Shown here one piece after another: positions 8,903 to 17,780 of a DNA stretch of 62,091 bases; position 1 is the stretch's first letter, and each line of letters begins with the position of its first letter. The DNA comes from an uncultured Pelagibacteraceae bacterium (GTDB lineage Bacteria > Pseudomonadota > Alphaproteobacteria > Pelagibacterales > Pelagibacteraceae). The position numbers and the translations under genes are program-made. The DNA lies in contig CACDQQ010000005.1 in assembly GCA_902555065.1 (NCBI GenBank), positions 1 through 62,091 on the forward strand, written 5' to 3'. A model generated the notes under the pieces. That model saw only the letters and a list, made by a program, of their open reading frames with translations, ran no database searches and was not told where the DNA came from.

Positions 8903-9508
8903 GTGTCTACCACTGTTCCCTACTACGAGGATTTTTCCGAAATAAAAAAGAAAATTTGGTTAATGTTAACTGATGCAGTTACTAATAGATCGTCTCCTTT
9001 TAGAATACCTGTATTTTCATGTGGAAGTGAAAACAATATCGAAAGTAGAATTGTTGTTCTTAGAAAATCAGATGAACAAAATAATTTAGTGCAATTCCAT
9101 AGTGATATTAGATCTGATAAAATAAAAATTTTAGAAAAAAATCCTAATTCCTCGATGTTATTTTACGATAAAGATGAAAAAATTCAGGTTAGATTAAAAG
9201 TTGAAGCAATTATCAATCACATTAATGATATAACAAAACAATCTTGGGAAAAAACCCAACATATAAGTCGTAAATGTTACTTAGTAGATAATGGACCAGG
9301 TACAGAGTCTGATATTCCAACATCTGGTTTAAAACCTGAGTTAGATAATTTTGATTATACAAAAGAACAAAGTGAAGAAGGATATAAAAACTTTACAGTT
9401 ATACAGTGTAAAATTAAATCTATAGAATGGTTGTATTTAGCAGCAAAAGGTCATCGAAGAGCTAGATTTGACATTGATAATAGTAAAGATACTTGGTTGG
9501 TACCATAA
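8903..9508 (+). CDS. pyridoxamine 5'-phosphate oxidase-like FMN-binding protein
   Basis: It starts with GTG at 8903, two bases after the previous stop. The 201-residue protein has the split-barrel flavin pattern of the Alr4036-type pyridoxamine phosphate oxidase family: SRIVVLRKSDEQ, FHSDIRSDKIKIL, and MLFYDKDEKIQVRLK, ending with an aromatic and basic GHRRARFD. It probably binds FMN and oxidises or reduces a small molecule in the cytosol. True PNP oxidases have a different C-terminal pattern, so a vitamin B6 role is not assured. Confidence 0.75.
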   Translation: MSTTVPYYEDFSEIKKKIWLMLTDAVTNRSSPFRIPVFSCGSENNIESRIVVLRKSDEQNNLVQFHSDIRSDKIKILEKNPNSSMLFYDKDEKIQVRLKVEAIINHINDITKQSWEKTQHISRKCYLVDNGPGTESDIPTSGLKPELDNFDYTKEQSEEGYKNFTVIQCKIKSIEWLYLAAKGHRRARFDIDNSKDTWLVP

Positions 9509-9906
9509 TGAAAAAGTATGAAGCTATGGTTTTGTCATGTATTGATCCAAGGTTTCAGCCAAAAGTTTTTAATTATTTAAAAAAAAAGAAATTAACTGGA
9601 AAGTATAGCTCATTTACTATTGCTGGAGCAGCCATTGGTGTAACTTCTAAAAAATTTAAAAAATGGCACTCAACCTTTTTGGATAATTTATCAACTTCGA
9701 TAAAGTTGCATAATATTAATAAATTAATAGTTATTAATCACGAAGATTGTGGTGCAGCAAAAATAGTAAATGGAAAAAAAGAATTTAGTTCGCTTATAGA
9801 AAAGAAAATTCATAAAGACTCGTTTGAAAAAATTAAAGCCATTTTAAACAAAAGATTTCCTAAATTAAAACTATCTTGTAAAATATTAAAACTAAGTGAT
9901 AAATAA
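9508..9906 (+). CDS. short beta-carbonic-anhydrase-like protein
   Basis: I choose the ATG at 9508, which overlaps the previous stop as TAATG, giving 132 residues; a slightly longer frame from 9493 is less likely. The zinc pattern of beta carbonic anhydrases is present: C11-x-D13-x-R15 in SCIDPRF, and H78-x-x-C81 in INHEDCGAA. The protein is clearly shorter than usual beta enzymes (about 200 residues). It may be a minimal hydratase or a relative with another reaction. It is the last gene of a three-gene run. Confidence 0.65.
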   Translation: MKKYEAMVLSCIDPRFQPKVFNYLKKKKLTGKYSSFTIAGAAIGVTSKKFKKWHSTFLDNLSTSIKLHNINKLIVINHEDCGAAKIVNGKKEFSSLIEKKIHKDSFEKIKAILNKRFPKLKLSCKILKLSDK

Positions 9907-9920
9907 TAAATTTTACAAGT

Positions 9921-10787
9921 TTATTCTTTCCATTTTTTAAACCAATCTTCTTTGGCATACTCAGTTAACTTATAAGTACACCATTCATTTTTTCGTCCTT
10001 TATGCAATTTTTTATGAGTATATCTTTCTGGAATTTGATAATTTCCAGGAGGATTGCCTCTTTTCTTTTGACCTAAAGCACAAGCAATTTGAAGTGGATC
10101 AAATGGATTATCTGAGGTTGGAGTTAAATAAACAGAGTCTTTTAAATCTGGACAAGTTGGATCATTGTGATCGTAAACTCCTTTTCCAAATTTTTTTGAA
10201 AGATTTTGACTAAGAATACCAGTACTTAAATGTGATCCATTTTTAACTCCTTTAGTACAAGGCATAGCAAATCCATTGCCATGAAGTAATTCATGAATTG
10301 AAATTTTAGTAATTTGACCTGATGCTCTTTTTATAAACAAGTATCCATGATGAGGCCCCATTTGACCTCCATCTCCACTTGCCGCATCTGTAAATGAGAA
10401 ATATAATTTTTTTGGATTATTAAATCCTTGTTTTTGCAAGTAATAATCCGGATAATTAACATTCCATCCACCTTTTCTAGCTTTACGATCCATTCTTACA
10501 AATGAGATATCTAGTTTGCCATCTTGTCGATAATCAAATTTTAATCTTTGCTTATTGCCAGTCATTTTAAAAAATAAATCATCTATTTTTTTAACTTCTT
10601 TTTCTATCCAGCCATTTATGTCTCTTTCATTATCTTTTGTTTTTTTTGCAAGAAAATAAATAAAATGAATTTGATAATCATCAGTTACATCTGGTTGATC
10701 TTCAAAAAATCTACCTGGTTTTTCATCTGATGCGAATATTGATGAACTAAATAATGTAACTAATAATGCTAATAATATTTTTTTCAT
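9921..10787 (-). CDS. secreted protein with HExxH metalloprotease-like motif
   Basis: This 288-residue protein has a signal peptide (MKKILLALLVTLFSSSIFA, cut before SDEK). Around residue 180 it contains SIHELLHGNGFAMPC: an HExxH zinc site with Gly at the metzincin position but Met where the third His would be. Four further Cys residues lie in the second half. It is probably periplasmic or exported. No family was recognised; peptidase activity is inference from the motif. Its start overlaps the end of the DUF1330 gene by 4 bases. Confidence 0.6.
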   Translation of the reverse strand: MKKILLALLVTLFSSSIFASDEKPGRFFEDQPDVTDDYQIHFIYFLAKKTKDNERDINGWIEKEVKKIDDLFFKMTGNKQRLKFDYRQDGKLDISFVRMDRKARKGGWNVNYPDYYLQKQGFNNPKKLYFSFTDAASGDGGQMGPHHGYLFIKRASGQITKISIHELLHGNGFAMPCTKGVKNGSHLSTGILSQNLSKKFGKGVYDHNDPTCPDLKDSVYLTPTSDNPFDPLQIACALGQKKRGNPPGNYQIPERYTHKKLHKGRKNEWCTYKLTEYAKEDWFKKWKE

Positions 10788-11074
10788 AATCCTGTAATTA
10801 TTATATTTGTCCCTTCAGAATTATCGAGTCTAATCTGTTTTATAGGTTTATATTCTTCCGAATTATACCACTCTAGCGCTCTTTCATAACTTGGAAATTT
10901 TAGAACTATTATTCTTGGAAAATTAGTTTTACCATCAAATATTTGATATTCACCATTTCTAACTAAAAACTCTCCATCAAATTTTTTTACAATTGGATTA
11001 ACTTTTTCAATATACTCTTTGTAATTTTCTGGATTAGTTACTCTTAATTGTGCAATTACATACCCGGCTGGCAT
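10784..11074 (-). CDS. DUF1330 family protein
   Basis: This 96-residue protein matches the DUF1330 pattern, a ferredoxin-like small fold: GYVIAQLRVTNPENYKEYIEKVNPIVKKFDGEFLVRNG, followed by PRIIVLKFPSYERALEWYNSEEYKPIKQIR. The biochemical role of the family is unknown. It lies between a gamma-carbonic-anhydrase-like gene (1 bp gap) and the HExxH secreted protein, all on the minus strand and apparently co-transcribed. Confidence 0.85.
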   Translation of the reverse strand: MPAGYVIAQLRVTNPENYKEYIEKVNPIVKKFDGEFLVRNGEYQIFDGKTNFPRIIVLKFPSYERALEWYNSEEYKPIKQIRLDNSEGTNIIITGL

Positions 11075-11075
11075 A

Positions 11076-11588
11076 TTAAAAAACAGTCTTTACGTATCTT
11101 TTCCAATTATCTTGGTAATGTTTTGCGTTCTCAGTAATTTTACCTATTTCTTCATCTGTAAGTTTTCTAATTACTCTTCCTGGTGCTCCTACTACTAATG
11201 AGTTATCTGGAATTTCTTTGTTTTCAGTTATTAATGCTTTAGCACCAATGATGCAATTTTTACCAATTTTCGCATTATTTAAAATGACAGCCCCAATACC
11301 AATTAAACTATTATCTCCAATCGTACATCCATGAAGCATAACGATATGACCGATGGTTACGTCTTTACCTATTATTAATGGGCAGCCTGGGTCAGTATGT
11401 AGAACGCTCCCATCTTGAACATTTGAACCTTCTCCAACATGAATATTTTCATTATCCCCTCTAATTACAGCATTAAACCAAACGCTAGAGTTTTTTTCTA
11501 GAGTGACATCTCCTATTATAGTTGCATTTGGTGCAACCCAATTTTCGCCAGAGTTTTTTGGTTTTTTATCTTTTAAATCGTAAAACAT
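11076..11588 (-). CDS. gamma carbonic anhydrase family protein
   Basis: This 170-residue left-handed beta-helix protein has hexapeptide repeats from residue 20 to 130. The three metal ligands of the family are visible as H64 (SVLHTD), H81 (TIGH) and H86 (MLHGC). The end is helical (TDEEIGKITENAKHYQDNW). Members of the YrdA/PaaY/CaiE group look like this; many have weak or no proven carbonic anhydrase activity. The gene is divergent from a thioredoxin-like gene with a 20 bp gap. Confidence 0.9.
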   Translation of the reverse strand: MFYDLKDKKPKNSGENWVAPNATIIGDVTLEKNSSVWFNAVIRGDNENIHVGEGSNVQDGSVLHTDPGCPLIIGKDVTIGHIVMLHGCTIGDNSLIGIGAVILNNAKIGKNCIIGAKALITENKEIPDNSLVVGAPGRVIRKLTDEEIGKITENAKHYQDNWKRYVKTVF

Positions 11589-11608
11589 AATTTATATATT
11601 ATTACATT

Positions 11609-12163
11609 ATGCCTATTAAAACGCCAGTATGTGATTTTGGAAAAAAAGCAGAAAATTTTGAATTAAAATCTACAGAGAACAAATTAATATCATTAAATGA
11701 TATCAAAGGTGAAAATGGAACTTTGGTCATGTTTATTTGTAATCATTGTCCATATGTAAAAGCAATTATTAGAGATGTAGTGGAGGATTGTACTAAGCTT
11801 AGTGATTTAGGAATAAATTCAGTTGCAATATGTTCTAATGATCCAATTAATTACCCGGAAGATTCTTTTGAAAAAATGATAGAGTTTGCAATTAAACATA
11901 AGTTTAATTTTCCATACCTAATTGATGAAACCCAAGACATTGCAAGAAAATATGATGCTGTATGTACTCCAGATTTTTTTGGTTATGATAAAGATTTTGG
12001 TCTTCAATATAGAGGAAGAATAAGAGAATTAAGAGAACTAAAGCCTGTGAGATCCGGAGATAGTGATTTATTTATTGCTATGAAACAAGTTTCTGAAACA
12101 GGCATAGGTCCTGAAGAACAATTCCCTAGTATGGGTTGTGGTATTAAGTGGTCATCTAATTAA
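11609..12163 (+). CDS. thioredoxin-like redoxin (AhpC/TSA-type fold)
   Basis: The 184-residue protein has the redoxin opening PVCDFGKKAENFELKSTENKLISLNDI and a CxxC pair C44-N-H-C47 in FICNHCPYVKAI. The following segments DPINYPEDSFEKMIEFA and RKYDAVCTPDFFGYD fit a family of cytosolic thioredoxin-like proteins common in proteobacteria. It probably reduces or transfers disulfides; the partner is unknown. Its stop overlaps the start of the glycosyltransferase gene (TAATG). Confidence 0.85.
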   Translation: MPIKTPVCDFGKKAENFELKSTENKLISLNDIKGENGTLVMFICNHCPYVKAIIRDVVEDCTKLSDLGINSVAICSNDPINYPEDSFEKMIEFAIKHKFNFPYLIDETQDIARKYDAVCTPDFFGYDKDFGLQYRGRIRELRELKPVRSGDSDLFIAMKQVSETGIGPEEQFPSMGCGIKWSSN

Positions 12164-13245
12164 TGTATTTAATAATAACTAGAACTTTTCCACCCGACGT
12201 TGGTGGTATGCAAAATCTAATGTGGGGATTAGCAAGATCTTTATCAAAGTTAGATATGGTTAAAGTTTTTGCAGATTACCACGAAGATCATAAAAAATTT
12301 GATGAGAAAGTTTCATTTACAATTGAAAGAGTTAGTGGAGTTAAATTATTAAGAAAATACAGAAAATCTCTACTAATAAACGAATATTTAAATGAAAATA
12401 AAAATGTAAATTGTATTATTGCAGATCACTGGAAAAGCTTGGAACTTATAAAATCCTCAAAGAAGAGAATATGTTTAATTCATTCTAAAGAAATTAATCA
12501 CCCTAAAGGATCTAGATTAAACAAAAAAGTTTTAGAAGTTTTAAATAATGTTGACCATGTGGTGGCAAACTCAAACTTTACGAAAAATTTAGCGGTTAGT
12601 CTTGGAGTTGAAGAAAAAAGATTAATAGTTATAAATCCTGGCGTTGATCCTGTTGAAGAAATTCCAAAAGATGACCTTAAACAAGCAGAAGAAATTCTAA
12701 AAGGAAAAAAACAAAGACTAATTACTGTATCAAGATTTGACAAAAGAAAAAATCACGAAAAAGTTATAATGGCTATCCGAAATTTAAAAGAGAAATATCC
12801 TGATATTACTTACACTTGTATAGGATATGGAGATGAAGAAGAAAATTTAAAAAAATTAGTGATAGAATTAAATCTTGATAAATATGTAAATTTTTTAAGT
12901 GATATCTCTAATGAATTAAAAAATGCATTAATTGCAAAGTCAAATATTTTTATAATGCCATCAATAATTCACAAAACTTCTGTTGAGGGCTTTGGAATTT
13001 CTTTTATTGAGGCTGCACAATATGGGGTACCGTCTATTGGTGGTAAAGATGGAGGTGCTTCTGATGCAATTGTTCATAATAAAACGGGGTTAATTTGCGA
13101 TGGTAACAGTCTAGATGAAATTTATTCAAGCATAGATAATTTATTTGTAAGTAATAAGTATGTTGAATTTGGAAAAGATTGCAAAACACACGCCGAAAAT
13201 TTTCTTTGGGACAAGATAATTGAAAACTACAAAAGAATCCTATAA
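12163..13245 (+). CDS. glycosyltransferase family 4
   Basis: This 360-residue GT-B protein shows the N-terminal glycine loop PPDVGGMQNLMWGLARSL and, in the second half, RLITVSRFDKRKNHEKVIMAI plus the nucleotide-sugar site SVEGFGISFIEAAQYGVPSIGG. The E-x7-E type motif is present in EGFGISFIEA. It likely adds a sugar to a surface polysaccharide or lipid; acceptor and donor are unknown. It is coupled to the upstream redoxin gene and followed after 9 bp by a small membrane protein. Confidence 0.88.
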   Translation: MYLIITRTFPPDVGGMQNLMWGLARSLSKLDMVKVFADYHEDHKKFDEKVSFTIERVSGVKLLRKYRKSLLINEYLNENKNVNCIIADHWKSLELIKSSKKRICLIHSKEINHPKGSRLNKKVLEVLNNVDHVVANSNFTKNLAVSLGVEEKRLIVINPGVDPVEEIPKDDLKQAEEILKGKKQRLITVSRFDKRKNHEKVIMAIRNLKEKYPDITYTCIGYGDEEENLKKLVIELNLDKYVNFLSDISNELKNALIAKSNIFIMPSIIHKTSVEGFGISFIEAAQYGVPSIGGKDGGASDAIVHNKTGLICDGNSLDEIYSSIDNLFVSNKYVEFGKDCKTHAENFLWDKIIENYKRIL

Positions 13246-13254
13246 AATTAAAAT

Positions 13255-13671
13255 ATGTTAGATAAATTTAATGGTATAATTTATTTAAGTATTTTTATCG
13301 TCCATTTTATCGTTTACGCTGTTTATGCTTTTAGAACAGTTGTTGCAACAAAGTCTTTTTTAGATCAATACAATATAGATCATTCTGCAGCAGTGATGGT
13401 TAGATTTTTTGGGGCACCGTTTATTGCATCAATTTTAGTGGCACTTTATATAATGTTAATCAAAGCAGATGGTTTGGCTGGAACATGGGGTTTCTTTACA
13501 CTAATTTTTGCACAAAACGTTTTATACTTCCTTATTGGAATATATACAATTTATGTCAATAAGCTTGGACATAACGAAAAAACAAATAGTGAAGGTGTTA
13601 TAGCATCGGGAATTTTAACAGTGCTAAGTGGAATTCTTTGCTACGGTCTAGCTGATAAAATTTATATTTAA
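13255..13671 (+). CDS. small four-helix membrane protein of unknown function
   Basis: The 138-residue protein has four hydrophobic segments (about residues 8-28, 48-67, 74-98 and 117-135). It has no recognisable motif. It lies 9 bp after the glycosyltransferase gene, so co-expression is likely. The stop codon overlaps the convergent tctA stop by 4 bases, leaving no room for a terminator between them. Confidence 0.6.
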   Translation: MLDKFNGIIYLSIFIVHFIVYAVYAFRTVVATKSFLDQYNIDHSAAVMVRFFGAPFIASILVALYIMLIKADGLAGTWGFFTLIFAQNVLYFLIGIYTIYVNKLGHNEKTNSEGVIASGILTVLSGILCYGLADKIYI

Positions 13672-15167
13672 CTTTTTTTTCTAAAAGTTGAAAAAATTTG
13701 CCAACCAACAATTGTTATTGTAATTAATAAGATTATTAGTGTTATAGGCCTATCCCATAAAAAATTAGGTGATCCATCACTTATTAATAGTGATCTTCTT
13801 AATGTTTCCTCCATTAGTCCTCCAAGTACAAAAGCCAATATTAAAGGTGGCATGGGAAAATCATAGAGCCTTAAAAAAGTTGCAACCACTGCAATACCTA
13901 TCATTAAAAAAATATCAAAATTGTTAAATGACATTAAATATATTCCTGTTACTGAAAAAAATAAAATTAAAGGAATTAAGTAATTTCTAGGTACTGCTAA
14001 AATTCTAGCGATATAAGGTATTAAAGGTAAATTTAAAATCAAAAGCACGACCATACCAATGTACATTGACATGATAACTGACCAGAAAATTTCAGGGTTA
14101 GTTTGATAAAGTCTTGGTCCTGGCTGAATACCAAACCCTAAAAGAGCTCCAAGCATAACTGCAGTTGTACCACTTCCAGGAATTCCTAATGTTAGCAATG
14201 GAACAAATGAACCAGAGCAAGCCGCATTATTTGCTGTCTCTGGTGCTGATAAACCATGAACGCTGCCTTTTCCAAATTTTTGTTTTTCCTCTTCATTTAC
14301 GTAATTTCTTTCCATTCCATATGCTAAGAAAGATGCGATTGTTGCGCCTGCACCAGGTAAAACACCAATTAAGAATCCAAGTATTGAGGATCTAGGTATT
14401 GTTTTAGCCATTTTAATCGTTTCTTCTTTATTTACTTTTATCGAACCTAATTCTGTTAATGAGATTTGTTTTGCTGCTCTGTTTGGATCCTTCCCTCTAA
14501 AAATAATCGTTAGAGCTTCACTCATTGCAAATGTAGCCATGACAATTAATACAAAGCTTATTCCGTCAGTTAAGTTCATATTGTTAAAGGTAAATCTTGT
14601 TATATCTGACAATGAATCCTGACCAACTGTAGCTAACATTAATCCTAAAACTACCATCATCATTGCTTTTAAAAACTGTCCTTTAGATGAAAATGCAGAA
14701 ATTGCAGTTAAACCTAAGATCATTAATGCAAAATAATCAGGTGATCTAAAAGCTAAACTTACTTTTGACAAACTAGGGGCTGCAACTAATAAAAATATTG
14801 CAGAAATTGTTCCACCTGCAAATGAACTATAAGCAGCGATTGCTAAAGCTTTTCCAGCTTTACCTTGTTGCGCCATTGGATAGCCATCAAACGCTGTTGC
14901 AACAGTTCCTGGTATTCCAGGTGCATTTAACAAAATAGAAGATGTAGATCCTCCAAATACTGCTCCATAATAAACCCCTGCCATTAAAATTAAACCTGTT
15001 GAAGGATCAAAGCCATAGGTAATTGGTATCATTAATGCTATTGCAGTCATTGGTCCTAGTCCTGGCAACATTCCAATTATTGTTCCAGCAAAACAACCAA
15101 CCATCACCATTAAAATATTCGTTAATGATAGTGCTGTTGATAATCCGATAAGTATTCCTTCGATCAT
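13668..15167 (-). CDS. tctA: tripartite tricarboxylate transporter large permease (TctA)
   Basis: I start the gene at the ATG at 15167, which overlaps the tctB stop as ATGA; the longer frame would invade tctB. The 499-residue protein has about 12 membrane segments and the TctA signatures GTIIGMLPGLGPMTAIALMIPITYG, GSTSSILLNAPGIPGTVATAFDGYPMAQQGKAGKALAIAA and a second GVLPGAGATIASFLAYGMER with ETANNAACSGSFVPLLTLGIPGSGTTAVMLGAL. It forms the main channel of a cation-coupled carboxylate importer. Confidence 0.94.
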   Translation of the reverse strand: MIEGILIGLSTALSLTNILMVMVGCFAGTIIGMLPGLGPMTAIALMIPITYGFDPSTGLILMAGVYYGAVFGGSTSSILLNAPGIPGTVATAFDGYPMAQQGKAGKALAIAAYSSFAGGTISAIFLLVAAPSLSKVSLAFRSPDYFALMILGLTAISAFSSKGQFLKAMMMVVLGLMLATVGQDSLSDITRFTFNNMNLTDGISFVLIVMATFAMSEALTIIFRGKDPNRAAKQISLTELGSIKVNKEETIKMAKTIPRSSILGFLIGVLPGAGATIASFLAYGMERNYVNEEEKQKFGKGSVHGLSAPETANNAACSGSFVPLLTLGIPGSGTTAVMLGALLGFGIQPGPRLYQTNPEIFWSVIMSMYIGMVVLLILNLPLIPYIARILAVPRNYLIPLILFFSVTGIYLMSFNNFDIFLMIGIAVVATFLRLYDFPMPPLILAFVLGGLMEETLRRSLLISDGSPNFLWDRPITLIILLITITIVGWQIFSTFRKKS

Positions 15168-15634
15168 CCCATAACTCCAATATATTTTAAAAATGGATCG
15201 CGAAGATAAATGTTTAATAAACCGTGTAATAAATACATAAATGCAGCAACAAATGGAAAAGATAAAATAAACATTAATCCCCATCTTCTTTCACCTAAGA
15301 AATAGTAAGATGCAAAAAGAAATAAAGAAGTTGATATAAAATATCCAATTTTTAAAATTACAGCTGCATATATTAGAGAGATAATTATTAGATAGATTAT
15401 ACTTTTATAATCTAAGTGTTTATGATTTACCTCTATAGTAATTTTCTCAGGTAAAATTATTTTTAAACTTGATAAAATTATACCTGCCCAACCTAAATAT
15501 ATTGGAAAAGTCCTAGCATTGAATGGTGCATTCTCATCGAATGCAAATACTTGAATATTGTAAGCAGTATATAAATAAAATACTGATAGAACTAAAAAAA
15601 GCAGTGAGATAAATTTTGTAGGACTTATTCTCAC
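15164..15634 (-). CDS. tctB: tripartite tricarboxylate transporter small permease (TctB)
   Basis: This 156-residue membrane protein has four hydrophobic segments and a typical TctB layout, with FPIYLGWAGIILSSLKII in the first half and RRWGLMFILSFPFVAAFMYLLHGLLNIYL near the end. It starts with GTG at 15634. That start codon lies inside the 5' arm of a strong hairpin, and the hairpin's 3' arm and T-run code for residues about 10-15. Translation and transcription into tctBA are therefore probably damped relative to tctC. Confidence 0.88.
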   Translation of the reverse strand: MRISPTKFISLLFLVLSVFYLYTAYNIQVFAFDENAPFNARTFPIYLGWAGIILSSLKIILPEKITIEVNHKHLDYKSIIYLIIISLIYAAVILKIGYFISTSLFLFASYYFLGERRWGLMFILSFPFVAAFMYLLHGLLNIYLRDPFLKYIGVMG

Positions 15635-15640
15635 TGCTTT
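15594..15640 (-). terminator. terminator-like hairpin overlapping the tctB start codon
   Basis: On the minus strand AAAGCAGTGAGA (15629-15640) pairs perfectly with TCTCACTGCTTT (15598-15609), a 12 bp stem, and the T-run continues to 15594. The GTG start of tctB is inside the 5' arm. The hairpin begins 24 bases after the tctC stop. It has the shape of an intrinsic terminator but sits within translated sequence, which suggests an attenuator controlled by translation. Confidence 0.75.
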
Positions 15641-15664
15641 ACATTCTTTAATAATCTATAAAGA

Positions 15665-16639
15665 TTATATTACTCCAAGTTTTTTCATCAGAGCTGTCAT
15701 TTCAACTGTTTGTTTTTCTAAGAACGCATCAAATTTAGAACCTGGGTTATAAATATTTACCCATGCATTTCTTTTTCTAACAGCTTCCCACTCTGGTGTT
15801 TTTTGAACATCGCCAAGCATTTTAGAGATTTTGTTATAGTCGCTCATGCTCATGCTTTTTGGTGCAAAGAAACCTCTCCAGTTAACAAACTGAACATCAT
15901 ATCCTTGCTCTTTTAATGTTGGAGCTTCTGGTGCATCACCTACTCTTTCAGGAGCTGTGATACCAATTATTCTTACTTGATCTCTAGCACCCATTACTTC
16001 ACCTAAACCTGTTGAAAGTATTTGAGTTTCTCCAGATAAAAGTCCAGCAAGAGCTTTTCCACCAGCATCATATGGAACATAAATCACATCGTTTGGATTT
16101 GCTCCAGCTGCTTGGAAAGCTAACGCACCAATTAAGTGGTCCATGCTTCCTCTTACAGATCCACCAGCCATTTTAATTGATTTTGGATCTTTTTGATATT
16201 GATCAACTGCATCTTTGAAATTTTTGATTGGTGAATTTTTTGCTACAACTATTGCACCATAATCTCCAATTACACCTGCAATTGGTTTAACATCTTTATA
16301 AGATAATGTACCAGTTCCTTTAACATAACCTTTGTGTCTTGTAATAGATCTTAAAACCAATGGTGTTGACTGAACTAAAACTGTATCTTTTGGAGCGTTA
16401 TTGATTAGGTAAGCTAAAGCTTTACCACCCCCACCACCTGACATATTTTCAAATGATGCACTTTTCAAAAAACCAGCTTTTGTTAATGCTTCTCCAGTAC
16501 CTCTAGCAGTTCCATCCCAACCACCACCAGCACCGCCGCCAATTAAAAAATGTAATTTTTCAACTGCGAATGAACTTGTTGATGAAAACAGAAGGAAAGC
16601 AGAGAATAAAACTGAAATAAAAGTTTTAATTAGTTTCAT
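15665..16639 (-). CDS. tctC: tripartite tricarboxylate transporter binding protein (TctC)
   Basis: I start at the ATG at 16639, preceded by GAGAGGAAAT, rather than 42 bases upstream. The 324-residue protein has a signal peptide (MKLIKTFISVLFSAFLLFSSTSSFA) and then EKLHFLIGGGAGGGWDGTARGTGEAL, the TctC opening with its glycine-rich ligand loop. Later segments MAGGSVRGSMDHLIGALAFQAAG and YVPYDAGGKALAGLLSGE are also family-typical. It binds a carboxylate in the periplasm for TctAB. The ligand is not determined. Confidence 0.93.
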   Translation of the reverse strand: MKLIKTFISVLFSAFLLFSSTSSFAVEKLHFLIGGGAGGGWDGTARGTGEALTKAGFLKSASFENMSGGGGGKALAYLINNAPKDTVLVQSTPLVLRSITRHKGYVKGTGTLSYKDVKPIAGVIGDYGAIVVAKNSPIKNFKDAVDQYQKDPKSIKMAGGSVRGSMDHLIGALAFQAAGANPNDVIYVPYDAGGKALAGLLSGETQILSTGLGEVMGARDQVRIIGITAPERVGDAPEAPTLKEQGYDVQFVNWRGFFAPKSMSMSDYNKISKMLGDVQKTPEWEAVRKRNAWVNIYNPGSKFDAFLEKQTVEMTALMKKLGVI

Positions 16640-16700
16640 TATTTCCTCTCTTATTATATTTATGAAGTCATCATTAAACATAAGTTATAAATTTTAGTCA

Positions 16701-17780
16701 ATGCTCAAATATAATCTTTCAAAAAATATTAAAGAATATTTCTTAGCTTTAATAGGTAGTTATAGGGCTCTTTTTATAGGACTTATCGGTGGATACCTAG
16801 GCACATTAATTAATTTACCTTTACCATGGTTATTGGGCTCTTTAGGTTTGAATTTATGTTTTGCTTTCACTAATTATAAAATAATATTTCCAACTAAATT
16901 ATTAAATCCTATATTTTTGATCGTTGGTATAATTCTTGGTGGAACTTTAAATGTAACACTGTTGTATAAAATTCATTTATGGATTTTTTCATCTTTAGCG
17001 ATGTTAATCTGTACAATAGTAAGCACTATTCTTGCCAGTTATTATTTTTTTAAAGTTTGTAAATTTAGTAAATTCATTTCAGTTTTGGCAGCTCTTCCAG
17101 GTGCATTTGTTCCAATATCTGCTGCTTTATTAGAATTTGGTAAAAGTAAAAATGATAAAGGTGTTTTGATTCCTCAGGCTACTAGAGTTATATTTATCGT
17201 AAGTTTTGTTCCTATTTTTTTTATAAATAATTTAGGGTTCTCTGAAATCGCAGGTTACAATTATGAAAATATCTATAACGGAAGATATTTTTTAGAAATA
17301 TTATTTTTATTAATAATCTGTTTCATTTTTGCAAACATCTTAAAAAATTATAAAATTCCATCACCTACTTTAGTTGGTGCGATGGCTTTATCTGGTGCTT
17401 TTTATACCTTTGAAATAATCAATGCTAGATTCCCAGATGCATTTATAAATATTGCATTTATATTTCTTGGAACAGCTTTGGGTACAAGATTAAATGGATT
17501 AAAAATTAAAGAATTATTATTTTTTATATTTCATGGAATAATTGTTAGTTCAATTTTAGTTGTTGTTGCAATGATAACTGCTTATTTACTCACCTATATA
17601 GGGTTTGAATTTATCCCAACTTTTTTAAGTTTTGCTCCAGGAGGAATTCATGAAATGGTTGTTATTAGTGTTGCTTATAACATTGATCCAATATTTGTGA
17701 GCTACCATCATTTTTTAAGAATTTTTATAATAGTTTTATTTTTACCTTTTTTATTATCAAAATTTAGAAAAACTAATTAA
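16701..17780 (+). CDS. AbrB-family membrane protein (putative transporter or regulator)
   Basis: This 359-residue protein has about ten membrane segments and the duplicated AbrB pattern: GLIGGYLGTLINLPLPWLLGSLG in the first half and PSPTLVGAMALSGAFYTF in the second, ending FLSFAPGGIHEMVVISVAYNIDPIFVSYHH. Proteins of this family are often mislabelled ammonia monooxygenase; they are probably carriers. It diverges from tctC with a 61 bp gap, so it may act with or share control with the Tct system. The substrate is unknown. Confidence 0.85.
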   Translation: MLKYNLSKNIKEYFLALIGSYRALFIGLIGGYLGTLINLPLPWLLGSLGLNLCFAFTNYKIIFPTKLLNPIFLIVGIILGGTLNVTLLYKIHLWIFSSLAMLICTIVSTILASYYFFKVCKFSKFISVLAALPGAFVPISAALLEFGKSKNDKGVLIPQATRVIFIVSFVPIFFINNLGFSEIAGYNYENIYNGRYFLEILFLLIICFIFANILKNYKIPSPTLVGAMALSGAFYTFEIINARFPDAFINIAFIFLGTALGTRLNGLKIKELLFFIFHGIIVSSILVVVAMITAYLLTYIGFEFIPTFLSFAPGGIHEMVVISVAYNIDPIFVSYHHFLRIFIIVLFLPFLLSKFRKTN

